Source: AVCC01 sp039920865
Lineage (GTDB): Bacteria; Pseudomonadota; Gammaproteobacteria; Burkholderiales; Burkholderiaceae_D
Reading direction: 5' to 3'
Assembly (NCBI GenBank): GCA_039920865.1
Contig: JBDSCZ010000248.1
Coordinates: forward strand, 1-11,107
DNA length: 11,107 bases
The notes beneath the pieces were generated by a model that saw only the letters and a list, made by a program, of their open reading frames with translations, was not told the origin of the DNA and ran no database searches. The first letter of the stretch is position 1. Each line of letters opens with the position of its first letter. This document shows, in pieces, positions 1 to 6,987 of the stretch. The position numbers and the translations under genes were made by a program.

Positions 1-130
1 TGCATCGCTTACAGCAATTTTTGCAAACATTGGTTTGCAAGTAGTGGATTCCGACCTCGCCACGCTGGTGCGTACGTTCGTGATCATTATCGTATTGGCT
101 GACTTTGTGTTGGCGTCGAAGCCAAACTGA
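1..130 (+). pseudogene. 3' end of a truncated EamA/DMT-family membrane protein
   Basis: Frame 2 is open from the window edge to a TGA at 128-130 and encodes 42 residues, including the stretches LTAIFANIGLQ and DSDLATLVRTFVIII. These resemble the first helix and the conserved DSDLAT(L/F)(I/V)RT segment near the N-terminus of small EamA-like transporters, which are normally about 140 residues with four or more membrane helices. Here the frame stops just after the second hydrophobic segment, at VLADFVLASKPN, and I found no convincing continuation in the other frames of the next 300 bases. I therefore read it as a broken remnant or a drastically shortened version; the start lies outside the window. 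The family call rests on remembered motif similarity. A genuinely short two-helix protein is the alternative. Confidence 0.6.
21..40. repeat. Perfect 8-bp inverted repeat, 4-nt loop
   Basis: TTGCAAAC (21-28) and GTTTGCAA (33-40) are exact reverse complements around ATTG. The repeat lies inside the EamA-like fragment, so it may be incidental. Confidence 0.5.
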
Positions 131-322
131 CCCACGCTGCGACTTCTACTGATCCATCTCAAGTCCTTTAAAGCCTTTACTGCATCATGCGGTTGCCGCC
201 AGTCCTATTCAGGCCAAAATCACGTCTACGCCTGAACTTCAGTGTGGAACATTCTGATTTGTTAGAAAAATTCTCACTGCAACTCTTCGGCTACAATATT
301 AATTATTGCAACGCACCATTGG

Positions 323-357
323 ACCCGACAATTACCTACAATAGCTAATTGTCGGGT
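323..357. promoter_or_regulatory. Perfect 12-bp dyad in the operon leader
   Basis: ACCCGACAATTA (323-334) and TAATTGTCGGGT (346-357) are exact reverse complements separated by CCTACAATAGC. No T-run follows, so it does not look like an intrinsic terminator of the upstream fragment on this strand. The loop contains TACAAT, a possible -10 element. It may be an operator for a dimeric regulator or an RNA hairpin in the 5' leader, about 95 bases before the first start codon. The dyad itself is certain; the role is inferred. Confidence 0.55.
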
Positions 358-442
358 ACGCCCGTCTGGCACAGACACGATTAAGGTCATCTTTATCCGA
401 CCCAAAAACACCCATTTTTGCGGCCTCAAGACCGCAGCACTC

Positions 443-446
443 GGAG
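443..446 (+). promoter_or_regulatory. Ribosome binding site of the DUF2760 gene
   Basis: GGAG lies six bases before the ATG at 453. This favours that start over the in-frame ATG at 462. Confidence 0.7.
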
Positions 447-452
447 TAACTA

Positions 453-1034
453 ATGAGCAATATGAATAAGAACACGCCTCAACATCAAACGCCCTCTTTC
501 TTGCGCAGAATTCCTATTGCATTCGGCACATTCTTTCGCGTTCTTTCTGACGCCGAGTTTGCCGCGCGTATCCAGCGCTTGCTCCAGGTTGGTGCGCAAT
601 CGCAACCCGTCGCGGATGACGCAGCAAAAGCCACCCCGCACCTGCCGCGGGAAGTTTCCACCGATGCAGCGCTGCAACTACTGAGCTTGTTGCAGCGGGA
701 TGCGCGCCTGATTGATTTTACTGAAGAAAACCTGACAGGTTATTCCGACGCCGACATCGGTGCCGCTGCCCGCGTGGTGCATGAAGGTTGTCGCAAAGTG
801 TTGCGCGATCATTTCACTATCGAGCCGGTATGCCCGGAAACCGAGGGCAGCCGCATCACCCTGAGCGAAGGATTTGACGCGCGCGCTATCCGGGTCACCG
901 GTAACGTGGTCGGCAAACCGCCATTCCAAGGCAGTATTAGCCACCGAGGCTGGCGCGCCACCGAGGTGCGGCTGCCAAAACTGACAGACAGTCACGACGC
1001 CGGCATCTGTGCCCAAGCGGAGGTCGAACTATGA
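453..1034 (+). CDS. DUF2760 domain-containing protein
   Basis: This 193-aa protein has an N-terminal segment (about 1-65) with an amphipathic stretch SFLRRIPIAFGTFFRVL and a low-complexity linker. The DUF2760 core (about 70-193) shows the family-like runs ALQLLSLLQRDARLIDF, GYSDADIGAAARVVHEGCRK (97-116), the TGNVVG segment (149-154), HRGWRATEVRLP (164-175) and the terminal AEVEL. The biochemical function of the family is unknown. No signal peptide or membrane helix is obvious, so it is probably cytoplasmic. It is the first gene of the operon, and its stop overlaps the next start in an ATGA, which suggests translational coupling. Proteins of this family are typically found next to Hsp70-like genes, so a partner, adaptor or co-chaperone role for the two downstream ATPases is a reasonable inference but unproven. 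Confidence 0.88.
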   Translation: MSNMNKNTPQHQTPSFLRRIPIAFGTFFRVLSDAEFAARIQRLLQVGAQSQPVADDAAKATPHLPREVSTDAALQLLSLLQRDARLIDFTEENLTGYSDADIGAAARVVHEGCRKVLRDHFTIEPVCPETEGSRITLSEGFDARAIRVTGNVVGKPPFQGSISHRGWRATEVRLPKLTDSHDAGICAQAEVEL

Positions 1035-2920
1035 GCGAGCCGCGTTTTGCCATTGGCATCGACCTTGGTACGACCCATTGCGCCCTGGCTTACGTAGACA
1101 TTGCTGCATGTGATGGTGACGATACCAGTCACGGCGTGCTTGCCATTCCCCAACTCACGGCACCGGGCGCAATTGAAGAGTTATCCTTGCTGCCCTCTTT
1201 TCTCTACCTGCCGCACGCCGATGAACTGGCTTCCGGCGATCTGAGCCTGCCCTGGAGCAATGCGGATACTGGTGGCGACTACATCGTTGGAGAACTGGCG
1301 CGTAGCCGGGGGGCGACAACGCCGATTCGACTGGTGTCGAGCGCAAAAAGCTGGCTTTGCCATCCCGGTGTGGATCGTCGCGCCGCAATTTTGCCCAACG
1401 ACGCACCGCCGGAAGTGGCGCGTGTGTCACCGCTAGAAGCGTCCATCCGCTATTTGTCGCATCTGCGCGCAGCCTGGGATCAGGTCCATCCCGAGGCGCC
1501 GTTCGAGCAACAGGATATTACCGTCACCATTCCCGCTTCATTCGATCCGGCAGCGCGCGAGCTGACGGCTGAAGCGGCCAGGGCAGCCGGTTATGACGCA
1601 ATGACTTTGCTAGAAGAACCGCAAGCTGCCCTATACAACTGGATACAAACCAGCGCAGGACAATGGCGCAAAGACGTCAAGCCAGGAGACATCATTCTGG
1701 TGGTCGATGTCGGCGGCGGCACCAGCGACTTATCCCTGATTGCCGTCACCGAGCACAATGGCAATCTGGAACTACACCGGGTTGCCGTCGGCGATCACAT
1801 CCTGTTAGGCGGCGACAATATGGATATGGCACTGGCACATGTGGTGGCCAGCAAGCTGGCAGCCGACGGCACCAATCTTGACCCGTGGCAATTGCGCGCG
1901 CTGACGTACGCTTGCCGCGCTGCCAAGGAAACATTGTTGACAGATCCGCAACTCGATGCGCTACCGATTGTCGTTGCCAGCCGTGGGTCGAAACTGATCG
2001 GTGGTTCAATTCGCACTGAACTGACACGACAAGAAGTTACTGCGACCGTTCTGGATGGTTTCTTTCCGCAAGTGGATGCTGCAATGCGTCCGACTGTTCG
2101 GGCGCGCGCGGCGCTGACGCGACTCGGTCTGCCGTATGCCCAGGATGCAGCCATTACTTCGCACCTGGCAGCATTTTTGGGGCGCCAAGTCGCTGCTACT
2201 GCAGATCTGGAAGGCTTTGCCGAACCTCAGAATAACGTCGAAGACGATGAGGATGAGGATGACAATAAGCACGCCAGCTTTTTGCATCCCACCGCAGTGC
2301 TATTCAACGGCGGCGTATTCAAGTCCAGCCTATTGGCCGAACGCACGCTCAATACGCTCAATGACTGGCTCGAAGCAGAAGATGCACCCAAGGCACGCTT
2401 ACTAACGGGTGCTGATCTCGATCTGGCGGTGGCGCTTGGTGCCGCTTATTACGGCTATGTACGGCGCGGCGCTGGCGTTCGCATCCGCGGCGGCACCGCC
2501 CGGGCCTACTACATCGCGGTGGAATCGGCCATGCCCGCCATACCCGGCATGGCGCCACCGGTGCAGGCGCTGTGCGTGGCACCGTTCGGCATGGAAGAAG
2601 GTACGGAGACAGCACTGTCGGCGCAAGAATTCGGCTTGGTGGTCGGCGAACCGGTGTACCTGCGTTTCTTCGGTTCGTCGGTGCGGCGCCAGGATCAGAT
2701 CGGCACCCTGCTCGACTTCTGGCAACCGGATGAACTGCAAGAACTCGAAGAAATCCGCGCCACGTTGCCGACCGAAGGGCGGCAACCGGGAGAAATCGTG
2801 CAGGTGATATTGCACGCCAAAGCCACTGAATCTGGCACGCTTGAACTGACGGCCGTCTCCACCAGTGGCGGCGAACGCTGGAACATGGAGTTTGACGTGC
2901 GCGGAAATCAGCCAACCTGA
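1031..2920 (+). CDS. Hsp70 family ATPase, short form (no DUF3731)
   Basis: This 629-aa Hsp70/actin-fold protein shows the phosphate-1 motif IGIDLGTTH (8-16), the TIPASFD motif (166-172), the LLEEPQAALYNW connect segment (from about 193), the phosphate-2 motif VDVGGGTSDLSL (225-236), GGDNMD (260-265) in place of DnaK GGEDFD, and the adenosine motif LFNGGVF (from about 424). ATP binding and hydrolysis are therefore likely retained. An acidic insert, VEDDEDEDD (403-411), precedes the adenosine motif. After about residue 480 there is no recognisable DnaK substrate-binding domain or helical lid; instead a roughly 145-residue C-terminal domain ends in GTLELTAV and RWNMEFDVR. The same domain occurs in the next protein. 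The gene overlaps its upstream neighbour by 4 nt and its downstream neighbour by 1 nt (TGATG). It is probably a cytoplasmic chaperone-like ATPase; its clients are unknown. It is not DnaK, HscA or HscC. Confidence 0.9.
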   Translation: MSEPRFAIGIDLGTTHCALAYVDIAACDGDDTSHGVLAIPQLTAPGAIEELSLLPSFLYLPHADELASGDLSLPWSNADTGGDYIVGELARSRGATTPIRLVSSAKSWLCHPGVDRRAAILPNDAPPEVARVSPLEASIRYLSHLRAAWDQVHPEAPFEQQDITVTIPASFDPAARELTAEAARAAGYDAMTLLEEPQAALYNWIQTSAGQWRKDVKPGDIILVVDVGGGTSDLSLIAVTEHNGNLELHRVAVGDHILLGGDNMDMALAHVVASKLAADGTNLDPWQLRALTYACRAAKETLLTDPQLDALPIVVASRGSKLIGGSIRTELTRQEVTATVLDGFFPQVDAAMRPTVRARAALTRLGLPYAQDAAITSHLAAFLGRQVAATADLEGFAEPQNNVEDDEDEDDNKHASFLHPTAVLFNGGVFKSSLLAERTLNTLNDWLEAEDAPKARLLTGADLDLAVALGAAYYGYVRRGAGVRIRGGTARAYYIAVESAMPAIPGMAPPVQALCVAPFGMEEGTETALSAQEFGLVVGEPVYLRFFGSSVRRQDQIGTLLDFWQPDELQELEEIRATLPTEGRQPGEIVQVILHAKATESGTLELTAVSTSGGERWNMEFDVRGNQPT

Positions 2921-5868
2921 TGGCAATGCGGCAATACGTCGTCGGCATCGATCTTGGCACCACAAATACCGTAGTCGCCTATGCGGAACTGGCCGCGCAG
3001 CCTGGATTAGAAAATATTCGGCTGTTTGACATGGAGCAACTGGTTGCCCCTGGCGAGGTCAAAGCATCGACCTTGCTGCCATCGGTGCGCTACCATGCGG
3101 CGCAGGGCGAGTTGGCAGCGGGGGAACTCCAACTGCCGTGGACGCAGTCTGCAGCGAACAATGCCAAGTCGGAGACTGACATACAGCAAATCGTCATTGG
3201 CCATCTGGCGCGTACGCTGGGTGCGCAAGTGCCCGGCCGGCTGGTGGTCAGCGCCAAGAGTTGGTTGTCGCACATGGGGGTTGATCGCCTGGCACCTATT
3301 CTGCCGTGGGGAGCTGACGCTGAAGTAGGCAAAGTTTCGCCGATGGCCGCCAGTGCCAGTTATCTGGCCTATGTCCGCGCCGCATGGAACTGGCATTTTC
3401 CAAACAATCCGCTTGAGCAGCAGGATGTGGTGCTGACCGTGCCGGCCTCATTTGACGAAGGCGCGCGCGCTCTGACCGTGGAAGCGGCACACTCGGCCGG
3501 ATTGACCAAGCTGCGTTTGCTGGAAGAGCCCCAGGCGGTTTTTTATGATTGGCTATTTCGCCACCGCAATACTTTAACGGAAGAACTAGCGCACACGCGA
3601 CTGGTTCTGGTCTGCGATGTCGGCGGCGGCACCACCGACCTTAGCCTGATCAAAGTGGCGCTGCGCGATGGCCAACCAAGCTTGACAAGAATCGGCGTCG
3701 GCAATCATTTAATGCTCGGGGGCGACAATATGGACCTGGCCCTGGCGCATTTGGCTGAAGCCCGCATGGCGGAATCCGCGCCAGAGCTTGGAGCCACCCG
3801 TCTATCTGCCGGCAAGTTGTCACAATTGATGGTGCGCTGTCGGACCGCCAAAGAAATACTACTGGCGGCGCAAGCACCGGAACGAGCGCCGGTCACCTTG
3901 CTTGGCGCCGGCGCCAAACTCATCAAAGGTGTCCGCTCAGTCGACTTGACGCGCGATGAAGTCGAACGGATTATCGTCGATGGATTCTTTCCGATGGTCA
4001 CCGGCACAGAGCACAGCAATCGCAGCCGCGGCGGCATCGTTGAATTCGGTCTGCCGTACGCCAGCGACCCGGCCATTACCCGCCACATCGCCAGTTTTTT
4101 ACGCCAGCATGCAACGGCCGCGCGCGAAGCTGTTGGCGGCGACGCCTCAAGCGATGAGAAACAACTGGTACTGCCCGACACTTTGCTGCTCAATGGCGGC
4201 GTATTTCGCGCCGACGCGTTGGTTCGGCGCCTGACAGACACATTGCAAAACTGGAGCGGCACACAGGTACCGATCAACCTGTTGCATAACGACAATCCAG
4301 AAGTGGCGGTCGCCCGTGGTGGCGTCGCTTATGCGCTGGCCATCCAAGGGCGCGCGCCTGGCATCGGCGGCGGCTCGGCGCGCAGCTATTTTCTGGTGCT
4401 TGAGCAAAGCGACAAACAGCATCGTCAACCAGCCAGTCAGGATGGCGACTTGACTGATAACGCGGCACCTCGGCGCGCCATCTGCATCCTGCCCCGTGGC
4501 AGCGAACCAGGGCGGGAAATCCTGCTCACGGATCGTACTTTTGCCCTGCGTGTGGGGCAGCCTGTGCAGTTTCATCTGATGTCATCGAATGCCGAAACAG
4601 GCAATCAGTCTCCGCCGCGCGCAGGCGAATTGATCGATCTCTCCCACGGCAACTTCGTCCGTCTGCCACCGATCGCCATGGCGTTGCAAACGGAATCCGG
4701 GAGCGGCCGACAAGACATTCTGGTGCATATAGCGACATCGCTGACCGAATTTGGCACGCTGGAGCTGCATTGCGTCGAGGCGGCGCAAGGGTCCGATCAA
4801 CCCGGCCAACGCTGGCTGCTGGAATTCCAGTTGCGCAGTGCAAGTCCTGGCCCGTCTTCCGACGATGTCGCCGATTTCAAGAAGGAAGCTGCACTGCCGC
4901 CCCACTTCAATCAAGCGGTCGAAAAAATCGAGCGTATTTTTGGTGCCCGCACCCGACAGATAGCGCCGAAGGAAGTCAAGCAACTTAGACTGCAACTGGA
5001 GCAGTTGCTGGGCAGCCGCGAGCACTGGCAAACACCGTTGCTGCGCCACTTATTCGACGCCTTGTTAGCACGCGCTCGCGGCCGGCGGCGCTCGGCCGAG
5101 CACGAGCGCGTGTGGCTCAATCTTGCCGGCTATTGTTTGCGGCCAGGCTTTGGTGCGCCGCTCGATGCATGGCGCATCGAGCAGCTTTGGCCATTGTTCG
5201 AGTATGGCGTTCAGCATGACAAAGACAGCCAGGTTGGTGCGGAATGGTGGACGCTCTGGCGGCGCGTGGCCGGCGGTCTGGATCAGCAGGCACAATTACG
5301 CTTGCTGGACGATTTCGCGTTCAACCTGCAAAATGACGAGGCAAAAACCGGGCCGCGCCCCACCAACCTGGTCAAAGGCAGCCACGATGAAACGCTGCGC
5401 CTGGGCGCCTCGCTGGAACGTATTCCGCAAGATTACAAGATTGAAATCGGGACATGGCTGCTAGGCAATATTCAAACGTCAGCCGCCGCATCGCCGCAGC
5501 ACGATATTCAGACCAGCCGATATCTGTGGGCACTGGCGCGGATTGGTGCGCGCCAGCCATTCCATGGCAATACACATGACATTGTGCCGCCCGACGTTGT
5601 CACCGACTGGCTCGAAACCATATTGGCGCTCGACTGGAAGCGCATGAAGCTGGCTGCATTTGCCGCAGCACACATCGCGCGCATGACCGGTGACCGCGCG
5701 CGCGACCTGCCGCCCGCATTGCGCGAGCAGATTATCCAGCGGCTGAAGGCAAATGCGGTAGCGCCTTCATGGATCGTCATGGTGAGCCAGATCGTACAGC
5801 TTGATGCTGCCGACGAGCAGCGCATGTTTGGTGAGTCACTGCCGCCGGGACTAAAACTAATCGCCTGA
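2920..5868 (+). CDS. Hsp70 family ATPase with C-terminal DUF3731 extension
   Basis: This 982-aa protein is built as an Hsp70-like module (about 5-643) plus a C-terminal region of about 335 residues matching DUF3731 in character. ATPase motifs are GIDLGTTN (9-16), TVPASFD (173-179), LLEEPQA (200-206), CDVGGGTTDLSL (232-243), GGDNMD (267-272) and LLNGGVF (423-429). The Hsp70-like part ends with a domain equivalent to that of the upstream paralogue (GTLELHC at 612-618, then RWLLEFQLR). From about 660 the sequence is helical and rich in Arg, Trp and Leu: IERIFGARTRQ, LARARGRRRSAEHERVWLNL, EWWTLWRRVAGGL. The start ATG is shared with the upstream stop (TGATG); an in-frame ATG six bases later is possible. 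DUF3731 has no established role. Pairing with the short form suggests that both act in one complex or reaction, which is inference. Confidence 0.9.
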   Translation: MAMRQYVVGIDLGTTNTVVAYAELAAQPGLENIRLFDMEQLVAPGEVKASTLLPSVRYHAAQGELAAGELQLPWTQSAANNAKSETDIQQIVIGHLARTLGAQVPGRLVVSAKSWLSHMGVDRLAPILPWGADAEVGKVSPMAASASYLAYVRAAWNWHFPNNPLEQQDVVLTVPASFDEGARALTVEAAHSAGLTKLRLLEEPQAVFYDWLFRHRNTLTEELAHTRLVLVCDVGGGTTDLSLIKVALRDGQPSLTRIGVGNHLMLGGDNMDLALAHLAEARMAESAPELGATRLSAGKLSQLMVRCRTAKEILLAAQAPERAPVTLLGAGAKLIKGVRSVDLTRDEVERIIVDGFFPMVTGTEHSNRSRGGIVEFGLPYASDPAITRHIASFLRQHATAAREAVGGDASSDEKQLVLPDTLLLNGGVFRADALVRRLTDTLQNWSGTQVPINLLHNDNPEVAVARGGVAYALAIQGRAPGIGGGSARSYFLVLEQSDKQHRQPASQDGDLTDNAAPRRAICILPRGSEPGREILLTDRTFALRVGQPVQFHLMSSNAETGNQSPPRAGELIDLSHGNFVRLPPIAMALQTESGSGRQDILVHIATSLTEFGTLELHCVEAAQGSDQPGQRWLLEFQLRSASPGPSSDDVADFKKEAALPPHFNQAVEKIERIFGARTRQIAPKEVKQLRLQLEQLLGSREHWQTPLLRHLFDALLARARGRRRSAEHERVWLNLAGYCLRPGFGAPLDAWRIEQLWPLFEYGVQHDKDSQVGAEWWTLWRRVAGGLDQQAQLRLLDDFAFNLQNDEAKTGPRPTNLVKGSHDETLRLGASLERIPQDYKIEIGTWLLGNIQTSAAASPQHDIQTSRYLWALARIGARQPFHGNTHDIVPPDVVTDWLETILALDWKRMKLAAFAAAHIARMTGDRARDLPPALREQIIQRLKANAVAPSWIVMVSQIVQLDAADEQRMFGESLPPGLKLIA

Positions 5869-5893
5869 CGTCATCGCAGTCAAAGCACCTGCC

Positions 5894-5927
5894 TGTGTAT
5901 GGCCTGATCCGCCACCTCGAATACACA
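5894..5927. terminator. Weak inverted repeat between convergent genes
   Basis: TGTGTAT (5894-5900) and ATACACA (5921-5927) are exact complements with a 20-base loop, in the 68-base gap between the Hsp70-DUF3731 stop and the HAD stop. The gap also starts with the 8-bp palindrome TGACGTCA overlapping the stop codon. No U-tract is present, so a terminator role is only a guess from its location. Confidence 0.25.
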
Positions 5928-5936
5928 CAGATTGCC

Positions 5937-6638
5937 TCAATAAACCAGGCTGTCAGCCAATTCGAAAAAATTGTCTACCACGATGTTACAGTCAGGATGC
6001 GGCGTTGGATCGGGCGGCCCCTGCTGCCCCCATTCATCCGGACGGCGAACGAAAGCGGTTTTAAAACCGCAAGCGCGGGCTGCATTCAAATCAAAATTGT
6101 GGCACGCCACCATCAGAATCTCGGCGGGTTCCAGGTCCAGCCACTGGGCCACTGTCAAATACGCCTTGGCATGCGGTTTGTAGGTTCCGATCATTTCGCA
6201 CGAGATGACAGCATCCCAATCCAGATTGTTTTGTCTGGAAACGCTCAGAACCAGTGCCAAAGGCAACATGGTGAACGAAATGACAGGGAATTTGCCCCGG
6301 ATGCGTTCCAGTGCGGTCGGAAAGTCTGGCCATGCCGCAAGTTCGTGCCACGCATGAAAAATGTGCCAGCGATCCCGCGCCGTGAATGCATCCAGGCCGT
6401 GCTTCGACAGTACTGCATCCAATGCGGTGCGATGCACATCGTCCATATTGAACGCGGGCTGAACCTGGCCAACAATGCCTTTCATGGCCAGGCGCCGATA
6501 GTCATTCGTTACGGCGTGCCAATCGAGTGCAATTCCATGCCGTTCGCCGACTTTCTGGAATGCGTTGCTGATACCGCTGTGCCAGTCCAGAATGGTTCCG
6601 CCGGTATCGAAGGTAAGTGCCTTGATCTTCATTGTCAT
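5937..6638 (-). CDS. HAD superfamily hydrolase, haloacid dehalogenase type II-like
   Basis: This 233-aa protein has the HAD motif I FDTGGTILDW (nucleophile Asp11), a motif II-like SFT (121-123), the motif III lysine in GTYKPH (Lys154), and a motif IV-like stretch VACHNFDLNAARACGF (178-192, Asp183). The +2 residue after the nucleophile is Thr rather than the Asp usual in phosphatases, which fits dehalogenase-like members. The family hydrolyses C-halogen or phosphate bonds through an aspartyl intermediate; the substrate here is unknown. The cap domain lies between motifs I and II (about 20-110). The ATG at 6638 is the first start after an in-frame TAA, but no good ribosome binding site precedes it (only GGAA about 18 bases away); ATG 6632 is the alternative. 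It converges on the Hsp70 operon, and a long + strand frame across it is treated as a shadow. Confidence 0.85.
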   Translation of the reverse strand: MTMKIKALTFDTGGTILDWHSGISNAFQKVGERHGIALDWHAVTNDYRRLAMKGIVGQVQPAFNMDDVHRTALDAVLSKHGLDAFTARDRWHIFHAWHELAAWPDFPTALERIRGKFPVISFTMLPLALVLSVSRQNNLDWDAVISCEMIGTYKPHAKAYLTVAQWLDLEPAEILMVACHNFDLNAARACGFKTAFVRRPDEWGQQGPPDPTPHPDCNIVVDNFFELADSLVY

Positions 6639-6713
6639 GATTTTTTATTAAAAAAATTCCCGTACAGATGATCGCATGAGCTGATTTCCACGCTGCAATG
6701 ACCGTTTTGAATA

Positions 6714-6737
6714 ATATACATACTAACCAATGTATAT
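6714..6737. promoter_or_regulatory. 8-bp dyad upstream of the HAD gene, operator-like
   Basis: ATATACAT (6714-6721) and ATGTATAT (6730-6737) are exact complements around an 8-base centre, ACTAACCA. The geometry (24 bp, arms about one helical turn and a half apart) suits a dimeric repressor, and it sits about 80-100 bases upstream of the HAD start. No regulator gene is adjacent, so the role is inferred. Confidence 0.4.
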
Positions 6738-6750
6738 AAGCTATCCGCAA

Positions 6751-6778
6751 TTAATATATGCGTTAAATGCAATATAAT
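6751..6778 (+). promoter_or_regulatory. Candidate sigma-70 promoter inside a dyad
   Basis: A perfect TATAAT -10 element (6773-6778) lies 16 bp after TTAATA (6751-6756, four of six to TTGACA). The -10 sits in the middle of the palindrome ATGCAATATAATTGCAT (6767-6783), so a protein binding there could block the promoter. The region is very AT-rich, which raises the odds of a chance match. It would drive a + strand transcript ending at the terminator near 6951. Confidence 0.4.
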
Positions 6779-6784
6779 TGCATA

Positions 6785-6951
6785 TACTCACCATATTTTA
6801 CGAAATTCATGGGGTTTTAATGGTTTCGTTTGGCGTCATTTCTGCAAGTCAAACTTCCAGGTCAAACCTGGATATTGCCAGACAGGATTGGGGCCGGGAT
6901 TGCAGCCGGATCTTGCTGTAAAAGAGTCGGAGCGAGCTCTCGGCTTTTTAC
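6785..6951 (+). ncRNA. Possible small transcript or small-protein mRNA of about 165 nt
   Basis: A candidate promoter (6751-6778), a perfect 7-bp hairpin with a 3-nt loop (TCCAGGT/ACCTGGA, 6856-6872) and a strong terminator (6918-6951) bracket a short + strand unit. Inside it a 33-codon frame (ATG 6820, TAA 6919-6921) is preceded by GGGG five bases before the ATG and ends exactly where the terminator stem starts. The sequence is not one I recognise. It could be a regulatory RNA, a small protein gene, or simply the 3' side of the zinc-ribbon terminator with a chance AT-rich upstream. Boundaries are approximate. Confidence 0.3.
6918..6951. terminator. Bidirectional intrinsic terminator
   Basis: An 8-bp GC-rich stem (6925-6932 with 6937-6945, one bulged T, one G-T pair) closes on a CGAG tetraloop. 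It is flanked by GTAAAA and TTTTAC, giving a T-tract on either strand. It lies 37 bases after the stop of the zinc-ribbon gene on the - strand and would also end any + strand transcript from the AT-rich region. Confidence 0.75.
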
Positions 6952-6987
6952 ACTGTTGTCCGCATTTTTCTTTGGCACTGCACAGTT

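Larger units (their letters stand above)
131..452. other. Leader/intergenic region before the DUF2760-Hsp70 operon
   Basis: This 322-base stretch carries no recognised gene. It should hold the promoter of the three-gene operon, but I see no convincing -35/-10 pair. TACAAT occurs at 292-297 and again at 337-342, neither with a good -35 at 16-18 bp. Visible structures are the 12-bp dyad at 323-357, a small hairpin GTCT/AGAC (364-367/373-376) and TGCGG/CCGCA (419-423/432-436) just before the ribosome binding site. An ATG-initiated 53-codon frame (187-348) is open but lacks a ribosome binding site. Confidence 0.6.
6639..6987. other. 349-base AT-rich intergenic region with dyads, possible small transcript and terminator
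   Basis: No established protein gene lies here. It should hold the HAD promoter (- strand) and the 3' end of the zinc-ribbon transcript. From left to right it contains an A/T run beside the HAD start, the dyad 6714-6737, a -10-like dyad 6767-6783, an open 33-codon + strand frame, a hairpin at 6856-6872 and a bidirectional terminator at 6918-6951. Confidence 0.7.

Noticed and set aside
187..348. A 53-codon + strand frame in the operon leader ending inside the 12-bp dyad
   Set aside because: No ribosome binding site and no recognisable or patterned protein; likely chance.
391..417. A sigma-32-like heat-shock promoter (CTTTAT, 13 bp, ACCCATTT) before the Hsp70-type operon
   Set aside because: The -10 part is fair but the -35 part is poor; expectation from the Hsp70 label would bias the reading. 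Transcription-start mapping would decide.
5895..6671. A 258-codon + strand open frame antisense to the HAD gene
   Set aside because: The - strand product has clear HAD motifs and natural sequence; the + frame gives a Cys/His/Arg-rich, family-less protein typical of a shadow frame.
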